A stretch of 64,000 nucleotides of DNA from an uncultured Phycisphaerae bacterium (lineage in GTDB: Bacteria > Planctomycetota > Phycisphaerae > UBA1845 > Fen-1342). The stretch is taken from the NCBI GenBank assembly GCA_937928595.1, contig CALGJV010000011.1:186001-250000 (forward strand), written 5' to 3'. Within the stretch, counting starts at the first letter, position 1. Every line of letters starts with the position of its first letter. Position numbers and translations under genes: made by a program. The notes beneath the pieces were generated by a model. The model was not told the DNA's origin, made no database searches, and was given only the letters and a program-made list of their open reading frames with translations. Shown one piece after another: positions 35,204 to 44,765 of this stretch.

Positions 35204-37351
35204 TCACTCCGCGTGGTCGAGGATGTACTCGGCGATCTGCTTGGCCACCGGGCCGGCCACGCGGCCGCCGCTGCCGCCGAACTCGATGATGACGCTGACC
35301 GCGTACACGGGGCCGCGGGGTGGCCCGCCCGGCGGGGTGCTTGCGGCCTGGGTGAAGCCGACGAACCACGCGTGCGACGGCAGAGCTTCGCCTTCGAGCA
35401 GCTGCGGAAACGTCTCGTGCACGCGGCGGCCGACGATCTCCGGCGGCGGGTCCGGCTGGCCCGCCAGCGCCTCGCTCTCGGATCCGGCGACCACCTCCGC
35501 GCGGTGACCGTCGGGCCACTCGAGCGTGTAGCGGTTGCTGATGACGCGCGGCACGGTCTGGGCCGAGCCGGTCTTGCCGCACAGCACGACGTCACCCCGC
35601 CCCAGCTTCGCGTGATAACCGGTGCCGTGCACCTCGTTCACCACGCGCCACATGCCGCGCCGGAGGACCTGGAGGTGCCGCTCATCCAGCGGCGGGGCGG
35701 ACGGCGCCAGCGGCGTCCCGATGGCCTGCCCGCGCGAGTCGCTCGCCAGGCGCACCGGCGCCCAGGCGCCGGCGGCGATCGTCGCCGCGACGTTCGCGGC
35801 CTGGAGGGGAGTCGCGGTGACTTCTCCCTGACCGATGGCGAAGTTCCAGGCGTCGGACTCCTGGAAACCGCGTCCCGCGACGCGGCGCAGCCAGTCTTCG
35901 CGCGGCACGATCGCCGGACTCTCCTCGATCAGCCCGGTGCCTTGCGTGCGCCCCAGGCCGAACCGCTCGAACCACGCGCACAGCCGGGCCGGGCCGAGCC
36001 GCTCTCCCAGCCGGTAGAAGTAGATGTTGCAGGAGTTCTTGACGGCGCTCTCCGCGTCCTGGCCCGCGGGCGTATCGAGCATGTCGTGCGTCACCCCGGG
36101 GTTCTGGTTGTAGATCCAGCACCGGAAGCGCGTCGGATTGTTCTCGAGGAGGTAACCCGTGCAGTGAATGCGCTCGTCCGGGCGGATGACGCCCTCGCTC
36201 AGCCCGCCGATGAGCGTGATGGCCTTGCAGATCGAGCCGGGCGGGTACTGCGCCTGGACCGCGCGGAACAGCAGCGGCAGATGCTGCCGGTCATCGCGCA
36301 GCGTCGCATAATCGCGGCTGAAGCGGTCATACGTGTAAGCCGGATAGCTGACCAGCGCCCGCACTTCGCGCGTGGCCACGTCGATGACCACGGCCGCCGC
36401 GCCGGCCGGATGCACAGCGTTCTCGACCGCCTCGCCCAGCAGATCGTAGATCGCGCGCTGCCAGTCGAGATCGATGGTGAGGTACACGTCGCGGCCGCGG
36501 ACAGGGTCGGAACGGTCCAGGACGCGGCCGTCGCGCTCCTCGACAATCCGGCCGCGCGTTCCGCGCAACGACAGATCCGCCGCCCGCTCGATGCCGGAAA
36601 CGCCGCACCGGTCGCCCGGTCGCAGGCGGCGCAGCGGATCGGCCGCGAAGGGATCGTCGGCGATGCGCTCGGGTGCGGCCGAGCCGAGGCGGCCGAGCAC
36701 GTGCGCCACCACGTCCGCGTCCTGGGCGACGCGGCGGCTGCCGGGGACGACGCGCACCCAGGGCTGCTCGCGGAATTCGAGCCGGATCGACAACGCGGCC
36801 GCGCTGTCGAGATCGGGCAGCAGCGGCAGAAATTCGTATTCCTCCGCGATCCGGCGCACTTTCGGCGAGCGTTTCTGCACGTGCGCGCGGATCGCGGCGA
36901 CGCGGGCGCGGACCTCGGCGGCCCGCTTCTCGAGTTCGCCGAGCGTGACGTCGGCGCGGCGGGCAAGCCGCGGCCACATGGCCGCGACGTCCTCGCGCAG
37001 CTCCGCGACGATGTCGCGCAGGGGGAGGGTGGCGGCGTCCGGGTCGGCCCGGCGCCGCGCGCGGGCGACGCTGTACAGGTACTCGTCGAGCCGGGCGTCG
37101 TCGTCGCTGAGAACGGCGTAATGCAGGCAGACGTCGTAGGCGGGCACGTCCGAGAGCAGGGGGGTCCCCCGGCGGTCGAAGATCGTGCCGCGGGGCGCGG
37201 GCAGCAGCCGCTCCGGCTGGATCCGCAGGGCCTCCGCCAGTGTTTCGTATTGCGCGGCCTGCAAGATCTGAATCTGGCCCAGGCGCGCCAGGATCACGAC
37301 GGTGATCCCGGTCAGCAGCACCCAGCACCACGTGAGGCGATTGCGGAACAT
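35204..37351 (-). CDS. mrdA: Penicillin-binding protein 2 (class B transpeptidase)
   Basis: A 715-residue class B PBP that cross-links peptidoglycan during elongation, partner of RodA. One N-terminal membrane helix (WCWVLLTGITVVILARL) is followed by a long pedestal domain with the family motif RGTIFDRRGTPL. The transpeptidase domain has the catalytic Ser and Lys in PPGSICKAI, SxN as NSCNIYF, and KTG as CGKTGSAQ. The pedestal contains an Arg/Ala-rich helical stretch (residues about 90-170) longer than usual. AAGGA lies about five bases before ATG 37351. It precedes rodA in a two-gene unit. Confidence 0.92.
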   Translation of the reverse strand: MFRNRLTWCWVLLTGITVVILARLGQIQILQAAQYETLAEALRIQPERLLPAPRGTIFDRRGTPLLSDVPAYDVCLHYAVLSDDDARLDEYLYSVARARRRADPDAATLPLRDIVAELREDVAAMWPRLARRADVTLGELEKRAAEVRARVAAIRAHVQKRSPKVRRIAEEYEFLPLLPDLDSAAALSIRLEFREQPWVRVVPGSRRVAQDADVVAHVLGRLGSAAPERIADDPFAADPLRRLRPGDRCGVSGIERAADLSLRGTRGRIVEERDGRVLDRSDPVRGRDVYLTIDLDWQRAIYDLLGEAVENAVHPAGAAAVVIDVATREVRALVSYPAYTYDRFSRDYATLRDDRQHLPLLFRAVQAQYPPGSICKAITLIGGLSEGVIRPDERIHCTGYLLENNPTRFRCWIYNQNPGVTHDMLDTPAGQDAESAVKNSCNIYFYRLGERLGPARLCAWFERFGLGRTQGTGLIEESPAIVPREDWLRRVAGRGFQESDAWNFAIGQGEVTATPLQAANVAATIAAGAWAPVRLASDSRGQAIGTPLAPSAPPLDERHLQVLRRGMWRVVNEVHGTGYHAKLGRGDVVLCGKTGSAQTVPRVISNRYTLEWPDGHRAEVVAGSESEALAGQPDPPPEIVGRRVHETFPQLLEGEALPSHAWFVGFTQAASTPPGGPPRGPVYAVSVIIEFGGSGGRVAGPVAKQIAEYILDHAE

Positions 37352-37841
37352 GACATCCTTGTCACACGCGGTGCGGTCGGCACCAACGTTGGGGCTCCAC
37401 GCCCAGCCCGGGCACGGATGATACGCGAGCGGCCCGTCTCCGGGCAGGGCACCACGGCCGCGAAACCGGCCGGCGGAACCGGACCCGCCGCGGGCGGGAC
37501 GCAGCGCTCCCGGCGGCCCTTGCACCCTCCCGGGAAAGTCGCTATACGTGCCTTTTTGCCATGTTGCAACGGCCCGCGGCACCGGCCGAGCCCGCGGGCG
37601 CGGGGCAGCCCGAACGGCCGCCCCGGTCCGCAGCGTAAATGTCGAGATGCCCTGGGGGCCGTGTGCCGTTAGTCGCCGCGGGAGTGCCCCCGCCCGCTAT
37701 TGGATGGTCTGCGCATGCGCGTCATGCGAGCGTGTCGGCGGACAGGTCGCGCGTCTCGGTTGCCTGTGGGCACCGTGCGGAGGCGGCGGCCGGGTCGGCG
37801 GCTTGCTGGATAAACCCGGAAGCGCTTTTGAGGAGAGATCG
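37352..37841 (+). other. Divergent intergenic region between mrdA and acs
   Basis: No supported gene. A plus-strand promoter is at 37520-37548, followed by about 285 bases of untranslated leader. The acs ribosome site AGGAGAG is at the right end. A CCTTTTTGCC run follows the promoter. The left 170 bases should hold the mrdA promoter on the minus strand, which I could not place. Confidence 0.5.
37520..37548 (+). promoter_or_regulatory. Sigma-70-like promoter upstream of acs
   Basis: TTGCAC (37520-37525), a 17-base spacer and TATACG (37543-37548). The predicted transcript would have a leader of about 285 bases before the acs start. Confidence 0.5.
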
Positions 37842-39791
37842 ATGCCGGAAGAGATGAGTGGCGCCGAGCGCATGTTCCACCCCCCTGCCGACTTCGTTCA
37901 GCGGGCGTACATCAAGTCGCTGGACGAGTACCGGCGGATGTACGACCGCTCGATCCAGGATCCGGAGGGCTTCTGGGCCGAGATCGCCAACGGCTTCCAT
38001 TTCCAGCAGAAATGGACGAAAGTCCGCGAGTACGAGTGGAAGGACAAGATCACGGTCAAGTGGTTCCTGAACGCGAAGACCAACATCTCGTACAACTGCC
38101 TGGACCGTCACCTGCCGCAGCGGGCCGATCAGGTGGCACTCATCTGGGAAGGCAACCAGCCGGGCGAGGACAAGAAGGTCACGTACCGGGAGCTGCACGA
38201 GCAGGTCTGCCGGTTCGCCAACGTGCTCAAGTCGCTGGGCGTGAAGAAGGGCGACCGCGTTTGCCTGTTCATGCAGATGATCCCCGAGTTGCCGGTCGCG
38301 ATGCTGGCCTGCGCCCGCATCGGGGCGATTCACTCGGTCGTGTTCGGGGCGTTCAGCGAAGACTCGCTCCGCGACCGCATCCAGGACTCGACCTGCAAGC
38401 TGCTCATCACGCAGGACACGGCCCTGCGCGGCAGCAAGAACGACATCCCGATGAAGACCAAGGGCGACCTGGCCGTGGCGCAGTGCCCGAGTATCGAGAA
38501 GGTGATCGTCGTGCGGCGCACCGGGCACAGCGTCCCGATGCAGGCCGGCCGCGATCTCTGGTGGCACGACCTGATGGCCAAGGCGGCGCCGCAGTGCGAG
38601 CCCGAGTGGGTGGACGCCGAGGACCCGCTGTTCATCCTGTACACGTCCGGTTCGACCGGCAAGCCGAAGGGCGTGCTGCACACGACGGCCGGCTACATGG
38701 TGTTCGCCGCGACCACGCACAAGTACGTCTTCGACTACCACGACGGCGACATTTTTTGGTGCACCGCCGACATCGGCTGGGTCACCGGCCACTCGTACAT
38801 CGTCTACGGCCCGCTGTGCAACGGGGCCACGAGCATCATGTTCGAGGGCGTCCCGAACTACCCCGACCCGGGCCGCTTCTGGGACGTGATCGACAAGTAC
38901 CAGGTCACGCAGTTCTACACCGCGCCGACCGCGATCCGCGCGCTGATGCGCGAGGGCGAATCGCACGTCCAGAAGCGCAAGCTCACCAGCCTGCGGCTGC
39001 TCGGCTCGGTCGGCGAGCCGATCAACCCCGAGGCCTGGCTCTGGTACCACAAGCACGTCGGCCACGGGCGCTGCCCGATCGTCGATACGTGGTGGCAGAC
39101 CGAGACGGGCGGCATCCTCATCACGCCCCTGCCGGGAGCGATCCCGCAGAAGCCCGGCTCGGCCACGCTGCCGTTCTTCGGCGTCAAGCCGGTCATCCTC
39201 GATGACAAGGGCGTCGAGGTGCACGGGCCGACCAGCGGCGCGCTGTTCATTGCTGAGCCGTGGCCGGGCATCATGCGCACGGTCTACGGCCAGCACGAGC
39301 GCTTCAAGGAGACCTACTTCAGCCGCGTGCCCGGGTTCTACTTCACCGGCGACGGCTGCCGCCGCGACGAGGACGGCTACTACTGGATCACCGGCCGCAT
39401 CGACGACGTCATCAACGTCTCGGGCCACCGGCTCGGGACGGCCGAAGTTGAGAGCGCGCTGGTGTCGCACCCGGCGGTGGCCGAGGCCGCGGTGGTCGGC
39501 TTCCCGCACGATATCAAGGGCCAGGGCATCTACGCCTACGTGACGCTGAAAACGGGCCAGGAGTACACTGAGGCGTTGCGCAAGGAGCTCATTGCGCATG
39601 TGGGCAAGGAGATCGGCCCGCACGCCAAGCCCGACGTGATCCACTGGGCGCCCGGCCTGCCGAAGACCCGCTCGGGCAAGATCATGCGCCGCATTCTGCG
39701 CAAGATCGCCGAGGGCCAGGCCGACCAGATCGGCGACACCTCGACGCTGGCCGACCCGACCGTGGTCGAGCACCTGCTGACGCACAAGTAG
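37842..39791 (+). CDS. acs: Acetyl-CoA synthetase (AMP-forming)
   Basis: A 649-residue enzyme that activates acetate with ATP and CoA to acetyl-CoA. The N-terminal ACAS_N region includes [11 protein letters not shown]. The AMP-binding signature is [16 protein letters not shown], followed by [34 protein letters not shown] and [20 protein letters not shown]. The C-terminal [11 protein letters not shown] carries the catalytic Lys normally controlled by acetylation. Length matches the family. AGGAGAG is four bases before ATG 37842. An OxlT-like transporter gene follows in the same direction. Confidence 0.96.
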   Translation: MPEEMSGAERMFHPPADFVQRAYIKSLDEYRRMYDRSIQDPEGFWAEIANGFHFQQKWTKVREYEWKDKITVKWFLNAKTNISYNCLDRHLPQRADQVALIWEGNQPGEDKKVTYRELHEQVCRFANVLKSLGVKKGDRVCLFMQMIPELPVAMLACARIGAIHSVVFGAFSEDSLRDRIQDSTCKLLITQDTALRGSKNDIPMKTKGDLAVAQCPSIEKVIVVRRTGHSVPMQAGRDLWWHDLMAKAAPQCEPEWVDAEDPLFILYTSGSTGKPKGVLHTTAGYMVFAATTHKYVFDYHDGDIFWCTADIGWVTGHSYIVYGPLCNGATSIMFEGVPNYPDPGRFWDVIDKYQVTQFYTAPTAIRALMREGESHVQKRKLTSLRLLGSVGEPINPEAWLWYHKHVGHGRCPIVDTWWQTETGGILITPLPGAIPQKPGSATLPFFGVKPVILDDKGVEVHGPTSGALFIAEPWPGIMRTVYGQHERFKETYFSRVPGFYFTGDGCRRDEDGYYWITGRIDDVINVSGHRLGTAEVESALVSHPAVAEAAVVGFPHDIKGQGIYAYVTLKTGQEYTEALRKELIAHVGKEIGPHAKPDVIHWAPGLPKTRSGKIMRRILRKIAEGQADQIGDTSTLADPTVVEHLLTHK

Positions 39792-39927
39792 GGCATGGCC
39801 CGTCCCGTCTGGCAACGCGTTCCCCGTCACGAGCCGATCCCGGCCTGTCGGGGTCGGCTCGGTTCGTTTACGCCCCGGGCCGGCCGTGGCGCGCGGCCCG
39901 GGGCATCCCCCCCGTTCGGAGCATATC

Positions 39928-41496
39928 ATGACCGCACCCGCCGCCGCCCCGGCTCGTCCGTCTCCCGTGCGTTACCTCGTTCTCTTCGGCGCCGTGATGA
40001 TTCAGCTCATCCTCGGCACGGTCTATGGGTACAGCATCTTCTGGGCGCCGCTCCAGGCCGCGGTGTATCCGCCGGTCCTGACGCAGGCCGAGGCGGAGGC
40101 CCGGGTCGCGGCCGGCGAGGTGGTGACGGACTTCACGGTCGTGGCGGACGCCGCCGCCGCACGCCAGCTCAAGGACCGGCAGCAGGGCTATCTGAAATAC
40201 GCGTTCTCCATCTGCATCCTCTCGTTCGCGCTCGTGATGGTCGTGGCCGGGCGGGTGCAGGACGTGCTCGGTCCGCGCATCCCGGCGCTGATCGGCGGCG
40301 TCCTGATGGCGCTGGGCTTCTTCCTGGCGGGCGTCATGAACCACAAGGTCGTACTGCTCGTCTGCCACGCGGGCCTGTGCGCGCTGATCGCGTTGTTGCT
40401 CATCAGCGTGGCCGGCCTCTTGCGCAAGCGGCTGGATCCGCAGGGCACGCAGAACGGGCTGAGCGTGTCGCTGGCCGTGGCCGTGCTGGTCACGGTCGCC
40501 GGCGTGCTGGTCGGCGAGCAGTACGTGGGCCGGCTGGCGGAGTTTGACCGGGTGGCGCTGCTGTGGGGCACGATCGGGTTCCTGGCCGGGGCCGGCATCG
40601 GCTTCGCCTACGTCTGCCCGATCGCGGCACTGGTCAAGTGGTTCCCGACGGCCAAGGGCCTGGTCTCGGGCATCGCCGTGGCCGGCTTCGGCTTCGGCGC
40701 GTACATCTTCAAGGACCCCACCATCGGAGCGCCGCCGTTCTTCAAGGCGCACGGCATCGCCTCCTTCTTCCTGGTCCACGCCCTCGTCTGCCTGGTCGTC
40801 GTTTCGCTTGGCGCGCTGCTGCTGCGCAATCCGCCGGGAACGCCGCCCAAGTTCGCCACGGAGTCGAGCTGGCAGGAGACCCTGGCGCGGCCCGCGTTCT
40901 ACGTGTTGTGGCTCATGTTCTTCAGCGGGGCGCTGGCGGGGCTGATGGTCATCAGCATCATCGCCGAGTTCGCCAAGGAGCAGCTCATCGCCGCCGCCGG
41001 CGGCGCGGCGCTCACATCCGAGCAACTCTCCGCGCTGGCCGCCAAGGGGGCGGCGGCGGTCGGCTGGCTGGCGATCTTCAACGCGGTCGGGCGCGTGTTC
41101 TGGGGCCTCGTGTCGGATCGTATCGGGCGCACCATCACGTTCGTCGTCATGTTCCTGTTCCAGGCCGGCATGATGTTCATGCTGGCGACGATGAACACCG
41201 AGCTGAGCCTCGCGGTGGCGGCGTCGATCGTGGGCTTCAACTTCGGCGGCAACTTCGCGCTCTTCCCGTCCGCGACGGCCGATCTGTTCGGCGCGAAGAA
41301 CCTCGGCGCCAACTACGGCTGGGTGTTCACGAGCTACGGCATCGCGGGCGTGATGGGCGTCGCGGCCGGCAACACCGCCAAGCTCATCACCGGCTCGTAC
41401 ACGGCGGCGTTCCAGTTGGCGGCGGGCCTGTGCGTGCTGTCGGCGGTGCTGGCGATCGGACTGGCGATCGCGCATCGCAAGGCGCGGCCCGCCTAG
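39928..41496 (+). CDS. MFS transporter, oxalate/formate antiporter (OxlT)-like
   Basis: A 522-residue membrane protein with 12 predicted helices of the major facilitator superfamily. The first helix AVMIQLILGTVYGYSIFWAPL matches the OxlT group, as does AYVCPIAALVKWFPTAKGLVSGIAVAGFGFGAY. There is an insertion of about 40 hydrophilic residues between helices 1 and 2 (LTQAEAEARVAAGEVV), and another after SIIAEFAKEQ. These transporters move small carboxylates. The position 136 bases after acs suggests acetate or a related monocarboxylate as substrate, which is inference. GGAG lies about seven bases before ATG 39928; the in-frame GTG/ATG upstream lacks support. Confidence 0.87.
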   Translation: MTAPAAAPARPSPVRYLVLFGAVMIQLILGTVYGYSIFWAPLQAAVYPPVLTQAEAEARVAAGEVVTDFTVVADAAAARQLKDRQQGYLKYAFSICILSFALVMVVAGRVQDVLGPRIPALIGGVLMALGFFLAGVMNHKVVLLVCHAGLCALIALLLISVAGLLRKRLDPQGTQNGLSVSLAVAVLVTVAGVLVGEQYVGRLAEFDRVALLWGTIGFLAGAGIGFAYVCPIAALVKWFPTAKGLVSGIAVAGFGFGAYIFKDPTIGAPPFFKAHGIASFFLVHALVCLVVVSLGALLLRNPPGTPPKFATESSWQETLARPAFYVLWLMFFSGALAGLMVISIIAEFAKEQLIAAAGGAALTSEQLSALAAKGAAAVGWLAIFNAVGRVFWGLVSDRIGRTITFVVMFLFQAGMMFMLATMNTELSLAVAASIVGFNFGGNFALFPSATADLFGAKNLGANYGWVFTSYGIAGVMGVAAGNTAKLITGSYTAAFQLAAGLCVLSAVLAIGLAIAHRKARPA

Positions 41497-41516
41497 GCCG
41501 AGGCGGCCGCTGCGCG

Positions 41517-41560
41517 GCCGGTCGTTCGCCGCCGGGGGAGCGCAACGGGGAGCGACCGGC
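41517..41560. terminator. Inverted repeat between convergent genes
   Basis: GCCGGTCG (41517-41524) pairs with CGACCGGC (41553-41560), with GGCCGC/GCGGCC nearby at 41513-41522. There is no T-run. It could limit read-through from either side. Confidence 0.25.
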
Positions 41561-41574
41561 GACAGGATCAGGCG

Positions 41575-42243
41575 TCAGGTCGGCAGCCCGGCGCCGGCCG
41601 GCAGGGTCAGGTTGTCGTCGTCCGGTGCGTCGAGGTCAATCGTCTCTTCGTCAGACAGCGGCCCGTTCCAAACGCGGATGTCGGCGACCTCGATGCTGAC
41701 GGCTGCGGCGGCGGCGGCGCCCGGCACGCGCACGGCGATGGGACGCTGCGAGTTCGGCAGCAGGGGGCCCCGCATGTCTGCGTCCGGCAGAACGAGCGGC
41801 GAGGCCACGTACACGGACGCCTCGCCGAGCGGCACCTGCTGATCGTCGAGCACGACGATCCGCACCGCCAGCAGCGACACGGTTTCGGTGCCCTTGTTGC
41901 GTGCGTCCACGACCACGCACGGGCCCCGGCGGTCGTTCGTCGCAACCAGGCGGGCGGCGATCTCCACGCTTTCGCGGTACTCCGGCGCCCGCCGGTCGTT
42001 GAACGGATCGGCCACCATGGCCGGGAGCGTTGCGCGCCAATCCTCGATGGCGGCCAGCACCTCCGGCATCACCTTCGTGATGTGCTCGGAGAGGGACCCG
42101 GCATGGCGATCGAGCGTGCGCAGCCCGTAGAAGCCCAGCGCGGTGCCGCAGATGATGGCCACCATCAGCGTTCCGAAGAACCCCTGCGCCAGCGCGGCCC
42201 AAAAACCACTCTTTTTCACGATGACCGACGGACCAGTACTCAT
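41575..42243 (-). CDS. Hypothetical membrane-anchored protein
   Basis: A 222-residue protein with one N-terminal membrane helix (ALAQGFFGTLMVAIICGTALGFYGL, about residues 17-41) and an exported soluble domain. The domain has a helical part to about residue 100, then a beta-rich part with VVVDARNKGTETVSLLAVRIVVLDDQQVPLG. The last 30 residues are acidic (SDEETIDLDAPDDDN). No family is recognised. The beta part looks like a small Ig-type or FxLYD-like domain, which is a guess. It converges with the MFS gene and is divergent from the alpha/beta hydrolase gene. Confidence 0.7.
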   Translation of the reverse strand: MSTGPSVIVKKSGFWAALAQGFFGTLMVAIICGTALGFYGLRTLDRHAGSLSEHITKVMPEVLAAIEDWRATLPAMVADPFNDRRAPEYRESVEIAARLVATNDRRGPCVVVDARNKGTETVSLLAVRIVVLDDQQVPLGEASVYVASPLVLPDADMRGPLLPNSQRPIAVRVPGAAAAAAVSIEVADIRVWNGPLSDEETIDLDAPDDDNLTLPAGAGLPT

Positions 42244-42429
42244 GCTTTCACTCTCGGAATCAGCCCGCGTGGGGGACCGTGACTCGGAAGGGTATTCTCT
42301 CGCCCGCTGCCATTATTGCCCGCCCCAATCGTGCTGCAATCGCTTTATCGACCTGGAGTTGCCGGCCGGTGGGGGACTAGACTCTGGGGGGAAAGGGACA
42401 CGGCCTGTCCGTGCGAGGGACGTGAAGCC

Positions 42430-43389
42430 ATGCTGCGAACCAGCCGGGCCGCCTTGGGGGCGGCGATGATCGTAAATCTCATTTGTACATGTGGTTGCGC
42501 GCCACCGGCCCTGCCGCCGGCGGCCGAGATCCTCGCGGGGCTGAACGCGGTGATCCTGGACCCGGGGCGGAGCTGCGAAGAAATGCGCAGCCACTTCGGG
42601 CTTGAGAACCTGCCGCTGGCCAACAACCCGGCCGATCTCGGCATCGCTTACGAGGAGTTCGAGTTGCTCACGCCGGCCGGGGAGATGCTTCGCACCTGGT
42701 ACGTGCCCGCGCTGCGCGAGCGGGGCGTCATCGTGGTGTCGAACGGCTCGACGGGCGCGATGCAGTGCTACCTGCACGGCGTCTGGCTGCTGACGCAGAT
42801 GGGGTGGACCGTCGTGACGTACGATTACACCGGGTTTGGCGGCAGCTCGGGTGTGGCTTCCCTCGACACGCTGATCCCCGACCTGGAAGCCGTGGTGGCC
42901 TGGGCGCTCGCGCATACGGGACAGACGCAGGTCACGTTGCTCGGAGTCTCGCTGGGCACGATGCCGTCGGTGGCCGTGGCGGTGCGCCACCCGGACGCGG
43001 TGAACGCCGTCGTGTTGGACTCGCCGGTCGCGTTGGGCGACGAGATCGAACGCTACGGCGGGCTGCTGCGATTGCCGGTGGATGAGATTATTCTCGCGGT
43101 CAACCCGGCTCTGATCAGCGAGAACACCGTTGTGGCGCTCGCGCAACCGCTGCTCATGTTCGTCCACGGACGGGACCGCGTCACGCCGCCGACGCAGGCG
43201 CGGAAGATTTACGAGCGGGCGCCCGGTCCCAAGGAGCTGGTCGAGTTTACGGGACTCTCACACGGGATGGGCCAGTACCTGGCCACCGAGGAGTACGTGA
43301 ACCGAATCGAGCCGTTCCTCGCGCGCGTCTGGGATGTGCCCGCCATCGCGTGGCGTTACGTGCCGGCGGCGACAGCGACCGAGCAATAA
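42430..43389 (+). CDS. Alpha/beta hydrolase, probable lipoprotein
   Basis: A 319-residue alpha/beta hydrolase. The nucleophile elbow is GVSLGT with Ser174, the acid is probably the Asp of HGRDRVTPP, and the His is in GLSHGMG. YDYTGFGGSSG forms the oxyanion-side loop. The N-terminus (AAMIVNLICTCGC) is a short hydrophobic segment ending in several Cys, compatible with a lipoprotein signal with Cys23 or Cys21 lipidated. Substrate is unknown. Homologous proteins are often called esterases or BAAT/acyl-CoA thioester hydrolases. GAGGGA lies upstream of ATG 42430, and earlier in-frame starts are unsupported. Confidence 0.82.
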   Translation: MLRTSRAALGAAMIVNLICTCGCAPPALPPAAEILAGLNAVILDPGRSCEEMRSHFGLENLPLANNPADLGIAYEEFELLTPAGEMLRTWYVPALRERGVIVVSNGSTGAMQCYLHGVWLLTQMGWTVVTYDYTGFGGSSGVASLDTLIPDLEAVVAWALAHTGQTQVTLLGVSLGTMPSVAVAVRHPDAVNAVVLDSPVALGDEIERYGGLLRLPVDEIILAVNPALISENTVVALAQPLLMFVHGRDRVTPPTQARKIYERAPGPKELVEFTGLSHGMGQYLATEEYVNRIEPFLARVWDVPAIAWRYVPAATATEQ

Positions 43390-43479
43390 CGCGGGCCGAC
43401 GGCCGCAGGCGGGATGGCGACGCGAGGCTCGGCCTTCCCGCCTGCGGGGTCTGGTCTCAGGCACACGCGCCTGCAACGT

Positions 43480-44067
43480 CTACTTGACCGTGGCGAAGAA
43501 CTCCTGCGCGCCCTTCGGATCCGGCTTGATGGTCTTCTCGCCGGGCTTCCAGTTGGCCGGGCAGACCTCGCCGTGCTTCTCGAAGTGCGTGAGCGCGTCG
43601 ACCACGCGGATCGCCTCCTCGACGCTGCGGCCGAGCGGCAGGTCGTTGATCAGCATGTGGCGCACGACGCCGTTCTTGTCGATCAGGAACAGGCCGCGCA
43701 GCGCGACGCCCGCGCCCTCGATCAGCACGCCGTAGTCGCGGCTGATCTGGTGCGTCAGGTCCGACACGAGCGGGAACTGGACTTCGCCCAGGCCGCCCTT
43801 GTTGCGCGGCGTGTTCGTCCAGGCGAGATGGGTGAACTTACTGTCCACCGAAACGCCCAGGATCGCGGTGTTCCGCTCCTCGAACTGCTTGTGCGCGTCG
43901 CTGAACGCGATGATCTCCGTCGGGCACACGAACGTGAAGTCGAGCGGCCAGAAGAACAGCACCACGTTCCGGCCGCGGTACGACGAGAGCGTCACCTGCT
44001 TGAACTGCCCGCCCACGACCGCGTCGGCGGTGAAATCAGGGGCCGGTTGACCGACCTGAATGGCCAT
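43480..44067 (-). CDS. 2-Cys peroxiredoxin (AhpC/Tsa family)
   Basis: A 195-residue typical 2-Cys peroxiredoxin, which reduces hydrogen peroxide and organic hydroperoxides in the cytoplasm. The peroxidatic Cys48 lies in [11 protein letters not shown]. The resolving Cys169 is in HGEVCPANW. The C-terminal tail after this is long, as in the eukaryote-like Prx1 subgroup. No AhpF or thioredoxin reductase adjoins it. GGAGG is seven bases before the ATG. The trxA product in this window is a possible reductant. Confidence 0.94.
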   Translation of the reverse strand: MAIQVGQPAPDFTADAVVGGQFKQVTLSSYRGRNVVLFFWPLDFTFVCPTEIIAFSDAHKQFEERNTAILGVSVDSKFTHLAWTNTPRNKGGLGEVQFPLVSDLTHQISRDYGVLIEGAGVALRGLFLIDKNGVVRHMLINDLPLGRSVEEAIRVVDALTHFEKHGEVCPANWKPGEKTIKPDPKGAQEFFATVK

Positions 44068-44280
44068 ACGCTTACCTCCACTGGAAGACCTGAGAAACCC
44101 CGGCCCGGCGTCGACGGGGCGCGGTGCTCGATAGTTCGCTGCTACGCCGTTGGCTCCGTGGTCCGAGCGGCGGTCGACGCACTCCCGATTCTAGCCGTAC
44201 TGCCCGCCTCCGCCCCCGTCGCGCTGCCGGCAGCCCGCGGCGGGGCGTTATCGCCACCGCGGTCCGCCCCGCCCTGCGAC

Positions 44281-44517
44281 TCAGCGGCCCGCGAGCTCCT
44301 CGCGCAGCTCCATTTCGGCCTGCGTCCAGTCACTCAGCGGGTCGCCCTGGCCCCCGTTCCGCCGCAGGTAGATCTCATACGCGCGGGCGCGGATCTGGTC
44401 CTCGGTCGGCAGCACCACCGCCTGCGCCTTCGTGCGGGACTTCCGCACCGTCCCCGTGGAACTGGCGGCCGGCGCCGCGGACTTCTTCGTCGTCGTGCGC
44501 TTGACTTCCTTGGCCAT
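44281..44517 (-). CDS. DUF2934 family small protein
   Basis: A 78-residue basic protein. The N-terminal half is Lys/Ser/Ala-rich and probably disordered (KRTTTKKSAAPAASS). The C-terminal half IRARAYEIYLRRNGGQGDPLSDWTQAEMEL is the DUF2934 signature. The function of the domain is unknown. ATG 44517 is chosen because GGAGAG lies about eight bases upstream; the ATG at 44532 overlaps that site. Single gene between ahpC-like and isomerase-like genes. Confidence 0.82.
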   Translation of the reverse strand: MAKEVKRTTTKKSAAPAASSTGTVRKSRTKAQAVVLPTEDQIRARAYEIYLRRNGGQGDPLSDWTQAEMELREELAGR

Positions 44518-44765
44518 GACCTCACTCTCCATGCTCGTTCACTGCCGCAACCGAGCGCCTGCCTCCTGCAACCGCGCCGGCTGCAGGCCGCCCGCGACCA
44601 GCCGCGGATCATGCCTGAAGGCCCGTATTGTAGCAGGGAGGGTCGGTTGATGGAAAACGGTCGGGTGGGCCGGACAGCGCGCGACCGTGCGCGCGCACGA
44701 CACCAACCACGAAGTTCAGGAGCGACGTCCCCAAGGCGGCCGGTCCTCCCTGGGGGCCGGGCGGA

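Noticed and set aside
37722-39929. Long minus-strand open frame across acs
   Set aside because: Antisense shadow of acs with composition typical of reverse-frame translation. The plus-strand frame has clear enzyme motifs.
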